Position numbers and translations under genes: made by a program | In this document: positions 5,701 through 8,727 of the stretch, piece by piece | Layout: the number at the start of each line of letters is the position of its first letter | How positions within the stretch are numbered: the stretch's first letter is position 1 | The notes under the pieces: model-generated | Seen by the model: only the letters and a program-made list of their open reading frames with translations | The model's database searches: none | Told to the model about the DNA's origin: nothing | From: JBBDIO01 sp040880365 | GTDB lineage: Bacteria > Chloroflexota > Anaerolineae > Caldilineales > Caldilineaceae | DNA: 8,727 bases | Reading direction: 5' to 3' | Assembly: GCA_040880365.1 (NCBI GenBank) | Contig: JBBDIO010000020.1 | Location: 1 to 8,727 of the forward strand

Positions 5701-7367
5701 TGCACAGCGCATTGGCCCATGCCTATCAAATCACCGCAGCTGAATCGACACTGGGCGACGTGGTCGAGCCGCTTGCCTATCACCTGTATCGGGGGCAATT
5801 GGAGAGTGAGTCGGCGCGTCTGCGGGCGGGCCGCGCCCTGGAACAGGCCATCGAGACGGCGCGCACGCGCTATGCGCTGGAGACGGCGTTGGGGTATGTA
5901 GATTGCCTGCTGACGCTGGCGCCCAGTTGGCAGATCTATGCCACCCGGTTCGATATTTTGCACGCGCTGGGGCTGCGTCGTGAACAACAGGAATTGCTGG
6001 ATACGCTCGCACGTCTCCACGATGCGCCAGGCAACGAAGTGGCGTTGTGTCATGCGCGCTATTACGAAGCAATCAGCGATTATGACGCGGCCCAGCAGTG
6101 GACAACGCGTGCGTTGGAAATTGCCCAATCTGCCCGAATTGCGGCAGAAAGTGGGACAGAGGGTGCGGCAGAGGGTGCGGCAGAAAGTGCGGCAGGTGAG
6201 ATCGAGGCATACTGCCTATTGGGGCAGATTGCGCGGCGCAGAGGCGACTTTGCCGCGGCGGCAGCCGGATACCGGGCGGCGCTGGCTGTGCCTCTGGCGT
6301 CAAGCGACCCACAGCGTCTGGGCGAAATCGCCTATGGCCTGGGCATTGCGGCACGCCATCAGGGCAATTTCGAAGAAGCCCACCAGCGCTTGCAGGCGGC
6401 ACTGGATGCGTTTCATGCCTGTGGGTCGCGCGCAGATGAAGCGTTGGCGTTGACGGCTTTGGGCGTGCTGGCCCAAATGGAGCGGCGCTATGACGCGGCG
6501 TATACTTTGCATTCCCAGGCGTTAGACTTACGCCGATCCATCAATGATTGGCCCGGCGAAGGCTCTAGTCTGGTGAGTCTGGCCCAATTGCGCCGCGCGC
6601 AGGGCTATCACGCCGAGGCCGTGCAGCTATTGCACGGCGCGCAGCGGATTCACCGCGCCTTGCACGACCGCTGGTGGGAAAATCGAATTCTCAATGAGAT
6701 TGGCGTGATCTATCTGATTGCCGGGATGCTGCCCGCGGCCCAACGTGCATTGGAAGAGGGGATCACGCTGGCACAGGCAATTGGCGACGTGGCAGGCGAG
6801 ATGGTGCTTTTGTTGAACCTGGGCCAGGTATTGCGCGACAGTGGACAGTTGGATGCGGCGCGTGCGATGCTGGGTCGTAGTTTGGAGATGGCGCGGACGC
6901 GCAACGAAGTCTACATACAGGCGCAGTGTTACAGCGATTTGGCGCGTACGCACCTTTTGGCTGGTGAGACGCCGCAGGCTTTGGCAAATGCCGACAATGC
7001 GTTGGAACTTCTGGGCGAACTGGGTTTGGAAACGGCTATCACCGCAGACCTGGCAACGCAGGCCGAGGCCTATTTGCAGCGGGGGCAGGTTGCCGCGGCG
7101 CAAGCCTGTGCGCAGCAGATTGTCGCCACCCTGGACGCGGCCGAGGGCGAAGGCGCAGATTTCCCCCAGCGGGATTATTGGGTGGCAGGGCGCGTATTTC
7201 ACGCTACCCAGGACCCGAATGTGGCCGTAGCTGCCCTGGAAAAGAGCCGGCGACACCTGGCGCTGATGGCAGAGCGCTTTCAGGATGTGGAGATGCGTGA
7301 GGCATTCCTTACCAATAGCGCGGTCAACCGGGCTATCACAGCGGGAGTGTGGACGCTGGACGCGTAA
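2727..7367 (+). CDS. Soluble-adenylyl-cyclase-like protein: two class III cyclase domains, STAND/AAA ATPase, TPR array
   Basis: This is a giant cytoplasmic signalling protein of about 1546 aa, counted from the ATG at 2727; an in-frame TTG at 2643 would add 28 residues. Cyclase domain 1 (about 60-240) carries both metal-binding Asp residues, D69 in FADLSGF and D121 in FSGDG. Domain 2 (about 333-505) lacks them (VFARF at the first site) but has N456 and R460 in VNLAARL. The composite site therefore matches mammalian ADCY10 in layout. The base-recognition positions read Q379 and G449. The ATPase has Walker A GEAGSGKS (553-560) and Walker B RVILLDDF (D729, D730), then a STAND-type arm with LPDSLH (from 895) and VVQDVVYESML near 975-985. 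TPR-like helices fill about 1050-1540. A 100-N gap (4566-4665) interrupts the ATPase; the frame is the same on both sides. The likely role is ligand- or protein-gated cyclic nucleotide synthesis, or ATPase signalling with a non-productive cyclase. Activity is unproven. Confidence 0.92.
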   Translation: MPDQEPIVTDTDAKTGADTRPAHVARDESTDHRRLLSAALPFVASDRVQDLLGVRPLARGGWGAALFADLSGFTALSRTLVEELGPRRGAERATHTLNTILERIIAPVHDWGGSVLAFSGDGFLCWFPVPTLDDEESEAAVEAALAAGVQVAVGCALHMQRALPDPDTGDELAGAAVQTSSALGLKVGVAGGYAWRFVVGEPSIQLLDAIAGARVAQAVDAQGYAQSGEIWVARAVVGLLPEFVHPVRSQGENKVEDDFASGDAEPADPRESDAAAVQIAGTGLLPDPPIAVVPIADLHAAAVAALTSAQIQPWLPQFVWGRLQAGQSRFLAELRPAVAVFARFAETQMGDTPTSQALLAAYVGWVQEVFQHAGGTVIQLTLGDKGSYIYGVLGAPVQHDDVARSAAQVAQQLAQGPPDGEFRPQAQVGVAQGRMRAGEYGSATRRTYGVQGSAVNLAARLMMLASPGNVFADPAVATLMETYFELTPLPPEQLRGFVAPVRVYQLADAPPRRTAQEPFAHMYLVRRSDLLARLEERWQRADAAGLTVCHLVGEAGSGKSALLWQFAQECPTEALNINCRVAATGSAYGLFVALLGQLLDIGADMQSEAAWSAXXXXXXXXXXXXXXXXXXXXXXXXXXXXXXXXXXSTALSTVPSTAVGADADAESDTSSGAWHSDVPLAVLSEALGRTTLENAAGLNVEQRRALLASLLNRAWDRAAAQGRRVILLDDFQAADPESQAVVAQFVQEDTQANREFGSGGRMLVTAQRELPASVAEAAPRAGTVLPMEGLDEMESRDLLQQRLHGPLDALASDLLLRYSQGNPLYLTVLAEELVNQGTLHQSDWLDRAAEPSAVPTWQVAEEIFGRLQTARCLQRRDGLWRLRADAVLGPADLGLPDSLHRLVLTRLDRLPVSAGLTLRVLAAADAGLDETRLAAAHPDADAARLHTDLNTLAVHGFVRAVGKPGALAYAITNSVVQDVVYESMLDRQRRELHSALAHAYQITAAESTLGDVVEPLAYHLYRGQLESESARLRAGRALEQAIETARTRYALETALGYVDCLLTLAPSWQIYATRFDILHALGLRREQQELLDTLARLHDAPGNEVALCHARYYEAISDYDAAQQWTTRALEIAQSARIAAESGTEGAAEGAAESAAGEIEAYCLLGQIARRRGDFAAAAAGYRAALAVPLASSDPQRLGEIAYGLGIAARHQGNFEEAHQRLQAALDAFHACGSRADEALALTALGVLAQMERRYDAAYTLHSQALDLRRSINDWPGEGSSLVSLAQLRRAQGYHAEAVQLLHGAQRIHRALHDRWWENRILNEIGVIYLIAGMLPAAQRALEEGITLAQAIGDVAGEMVLLLNLGQVLRDSGQLDAARAMLGRSLEMARTRNEVYIQAQCYSDLARTHLLAGETPQALANADNALELLGELGLETAITADLATQAEAYLQRGQVAAAQACAQQIVATLDAAEGEGADFPQRDYWVAGRVFHATQDPNVAVAALEKSRRHLALMAERFQDVEMREAFLTNSAVNRAITAGVWTLDA
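4566..4665. other. Assembly gap (100 N) inside the cyclase gene
   Basis: There are exactly 100 undetermined bases, the usual placeholder for a gap of unknown length. It lies between Walker A and Walker B of the ATPase domain. The coding frame matches on both sides only if the true gap length leaves remainder 1 when divided by 3, which 100 does, possibly by chance. The downstream edge is a 12-bp tandem repeat, a plausible cause of the assembly break. Confidence 0.97.
4668..4703 (+). repeat. 12-bp in-frame tandem repeat abutting the gap
   Basis: Three degenerate 12-base units, TCGACTGCACTG (4668-4679), TCGACTGTACCG (4680-4691) and TCAACGGCAGTG (4692-4703), encode STAL, STVP and STAV. The two bases before the first unit (TG, 4666-4667) match the end of a further unit, so the array probably continues into the gap. 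It is followed by an Asp/Ala/Ser-rich stretch (GADADAESDTSS), consistent with a flexible inserted linker. Confidence 0.72.
6141..6200 (+). repeat. 12-bp in-frame tandem repeat in the TPR region, about five copies
   Basis: Units GCGGCAGAAAGT (6141-6152), GGGACAGAGGGT (6153-6164), GCGGCAGAGGGT (6165-6176), GCGGCAGAAAGT (6177-6188) and a degenerate GCGGCAGGTGAG (6189-6200) encode AAES, GTEG, AAEG, AAES and AAGE. They occupy residues about 1139-1158 of the cyclase protein. This is an expanded loop between the helix ending LEIAQSARI and the next TPR helix (AYCLLGQIARRRGDF). Confidence 0.8.
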
Positions 7368-7416
7368 TTGGGAAAATTTTCGGGTGGCGACCTCTGATTG
7401 ACTTGCGATGCAGAAC

Positions 7417-7458
7417 GGCCGCCCTGCTCTTGAAAAGTTGCGAGCAGGGCGGCCATTT
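7417..7458 (+). terminator. Intrinsic terminator-like hairpin between convergent genes
   Basis: There is a perfect 13-bp stem, GGCCGCCCTGCTC (7417-7429) with GAGCAGGGCGGCC (7442-7454), and a 12-base loop. It begins 50 bp after the cyclase stop and 39 bp beyond the stop of the opposing gene. On the + strand it is followed by ATTTGATATT, only moderately T-rich; on the - strand the following bases are not T-rich. It probably terminates the operon and may act on both strands. The rest of the 125-bp intergenic space (7368-7492) shows no gene. Confidence 0.7.
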
Positions 7459-7492
7459 GATATTGCGATTTGGTTGGTGCGACCCCTGAACC

Positions 7493-8727
7493 CTACTCGC
7501 GCAGTGAAGTGGGCACGTAGAGAGCCGGAGGGTTAAATCCGCCCGATGCCAGCAGCGCATAGATCCCAATCCCCTGGCTGGGGGCCGAGGCGATCATGTC
7601 CCCGTTGGGGTCTTCGACAAAGTCGGTGGGCAGTTCCTGCCAGATCGAGCCGGTCCAGTAATGGAGCGCCAATTCTCCCTGTGGCTGGTCAACTCCTGCC
7701 GGCGTCGCGCTGGATGAGGCGAGCGCCGCGCTTTGGTTTGCCAGCGTTTCCAGCGCGGGATAGCGGATGCTTATCACGCCGGCATCTACGAGTTCGGGTG
7801 GCAGCGCAATCAGCCGATAGGGCGCGCTGATCATCTCCAGCGTGGGGGGCAGAGGCGGACGTCCGATCATGCTCTGCCAGGCGATGAATTCACCTTCTTG
7901 CAGGGTGACACCCTCTGTGAGCAGGAATACCGCGCGTCCATCGGCAGAGGCAATAACAGGCGCGTGTCCAAAGCTGCTGGTCGGCCCGGGCAGACCACCG
8001 CCGTTTGCGCCATAGTCGATGATGGCTTCGCGCCGAGGAAAGCTGGGGCCGGGCACTTCGGCAGCATAGACCTGGACGAAGCCCGACATGATGGGTGCGG
8101 TATAGACAAACGTGCCGCGCACGCCCGACGCGGGACCATTCTGCGCGCTCAATTGTGCTTCGATGTAGCCGTTGCCGTCTTCGGGGTAGAGCCGTGCTAC
8201 CAGTGGCACATTGACTGGCTGGGCAATCTCAATCTCCATAGTGAGGGTGGTGACGGGTGTCAGCAAGATCACAGGTGCCCAGTTTTTATCTTTGCGCAGG
8301 GGCAGTTCATTGTCGCCGGCGACCAGCGAGTCACAGCCAAACTGGTGACGTGGTGTGCCCGTGCTAGTCGGCGCTACGTCAATATCGATCAGGCAGAGGC
8401 GATCCCCGACCTGGCTGCCGATGAGGTTCATGACCGTTGTGCCCGCGACCGGCGCGCCCTGGTCGATGATGCGATCCTCGCGGAAGAGAAAGGCGCGCGC
8501 CAGCGATGATGCGGTTTCACCATCCACATACAGCAGATCAACGGGTTGCGTGGGTGTGCCCGGATTGGTGCCCTGAGCCGGGATCAAATCCGTTGAGGTG
8601 ATGCCCGCGGGCAGATCCGCCGTCGAGAGTACCGGCTCTGATGGTGGATTCAACCACTCGTAAAAGCGGCTGATGGTAGCCCATTCGGCGCGGTTGAGCA
8701 GATCGTTGCCAAAGGTGTCGCGCCAGT
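7493..8727 (-). CDS. C-terminal part of a probable secreted or surface protein, function unknown
   Basis: The open frame runs off the right edge. The 410 visible residues continue upstream of the TTG at 8653 without a stop (WRDTFGND, then AEWATISRFYEW), so that TTG is internal and the true start lies outside the window. The visible part begins with the end of a helical domain, then a Pro/Thr/Ser-rich linker, then beta-rich sequence with short alternating hydrophobic strands, suggestive of Ig-like or sandwich domains. The last 57 residues have a pattern I associate with the ends of large extracellular proteins: HYWTGSIWQELP, SAPSQGIGIYALLA. Only two Cys are seen (C in DRLCLID and in FGCDSL), consistent with an exported protein. 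No membrane anchor, LPXTG-type or autotransporter signal is visible. Any catalytic domain would lie upstream. It converges on the cyclase operon and is probably unrelated to it. Confidence 0.85.
   Translation of the reverse strand, partial: WRDTFGNDLLNRAEWATISRFYEWLNPPSEPVLSTADLPAGITSTDLIPAQGTNPGTPTQPVDLLYVDGETASSLARAFLFREDRIIDQGAPVAGTTVMNLIGSQVGDRLCLIDIDVAPTSTGTPRHQFGCDSLVAGDNELPLRKDKNWAPVILLTPVTTLTMEIEIAQPVNVPLVARLYPEDGNGYIEAQLSAQNGPASGVRGTFVYTAPIMSGFVQVYAAEVPGPSFPRREAIIDYGANGGGLPGPTSSFGHAPVIASADGRAVFLLTEGVTLQEGEFIAWQSMIGRPPLPPTLEMISAPYRLIALPPELVDAGVISIRYPALETLANQSAALASSSATPAGVDQPQGELALHYWTGSIWQELPTDFVEDPNGDMIASAPSQGIGIYALLASGGFNPPALYVPTSLRE

Noticed and set aside
4938..6128. Long open frame on the - strand across the cyclase gene
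   Set aside because: It is antisense to the conserved ATPase and TPR region, has no recognisable motif and is rich in Gln, His and Arg, as expected of a shadow frame.
7733..8509. 258-residue + strand frame across the secreted-protein gene
   Set aside because: The - strand frame has coherent beta-rich protein sequence, a sensible C-terminus and continues off the window edge; the + frame has a shadow-like composition.
8651..8653. TTG as the start of the - strand secreted protein
   Set aside because: The same frame stays open for 24 more codons to the window edge with protein-like sequence, so the gene is truncated by the window rather than starting there.

Overview
This window reads as high-GC bacterial chromosome. 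The best guess for the host is a Chloroflexota (Anaerolineae- or Caldilineae-like) bacterium. That guess rests on protein style: a very large cyclase/ATPase/TPR protein of a type I associate with that phylum, and a secreted protein with a C-terminal region familiar from its exoproteins. No rRNA, tRNA or other marker gene is present to confirm it. A run of exactly 100 N inside the largest gene suggests a scaffolded draft or metagenome assembly.

Layout. Positions 1-324 hold the 3' end of an ABC-exporter half. Positions 330-2324 hold a complete second half (664 aa). Together they look like a heterodimeric type IV (B-family) exporter of the TM287/288, BmrCD or LmrCD kind. The first half carries Gln where the H-loop His should be, so it is the half with the degenerate ATP site. 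The second half has all canonical ATPase motifs. A small conserved protein of unknown function follows (2346-2639, 97 aa). Next comes a giant signalling protein (about 2727-7367, roughly 1546 aa). It has two class III nucleotide cyclase homology domains, a STAND/AAA-like ATPase and a long C-terminal TPR array, the same order as mammalian soluble adenylyl cyclase (ADCY10). All four genes run on the + strand with short gaps and probably form one operon.

A 125-bp convergent intergenic space (7368-7492) contains a strong 13-bp hairpin. Beyond it, on the - strand and running off the right edge, lies the C-terminal part of a probably secreted, beta-rich protein (7493-8727).

Unusual points. (a) The cyclase active site is split as in soluble adenylyl cyclase: metal Asp residues in domain 1, Asn/Arg in domain 2. 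The two base-recognition positions read Gln/Gly, so ATP versus GTP specificity cannot be inferred, and the bicarbonate-site Lys is missing. (b) Short in-frame 12-bp tandem repeats (4 codons per unit) occur three times: in the tail of the first ABC half, next to the assembly gap within the ATPase domain, and in the TPR region. Two of the three share a TCGAC/TCAAC core encoding Ser-Thr. The gap probably hides more copies. (c) The regulator-like cyclase sits directly downstream of an exporter and a small conserved protein, which could mean a shared stress or export response. That link is inference only.
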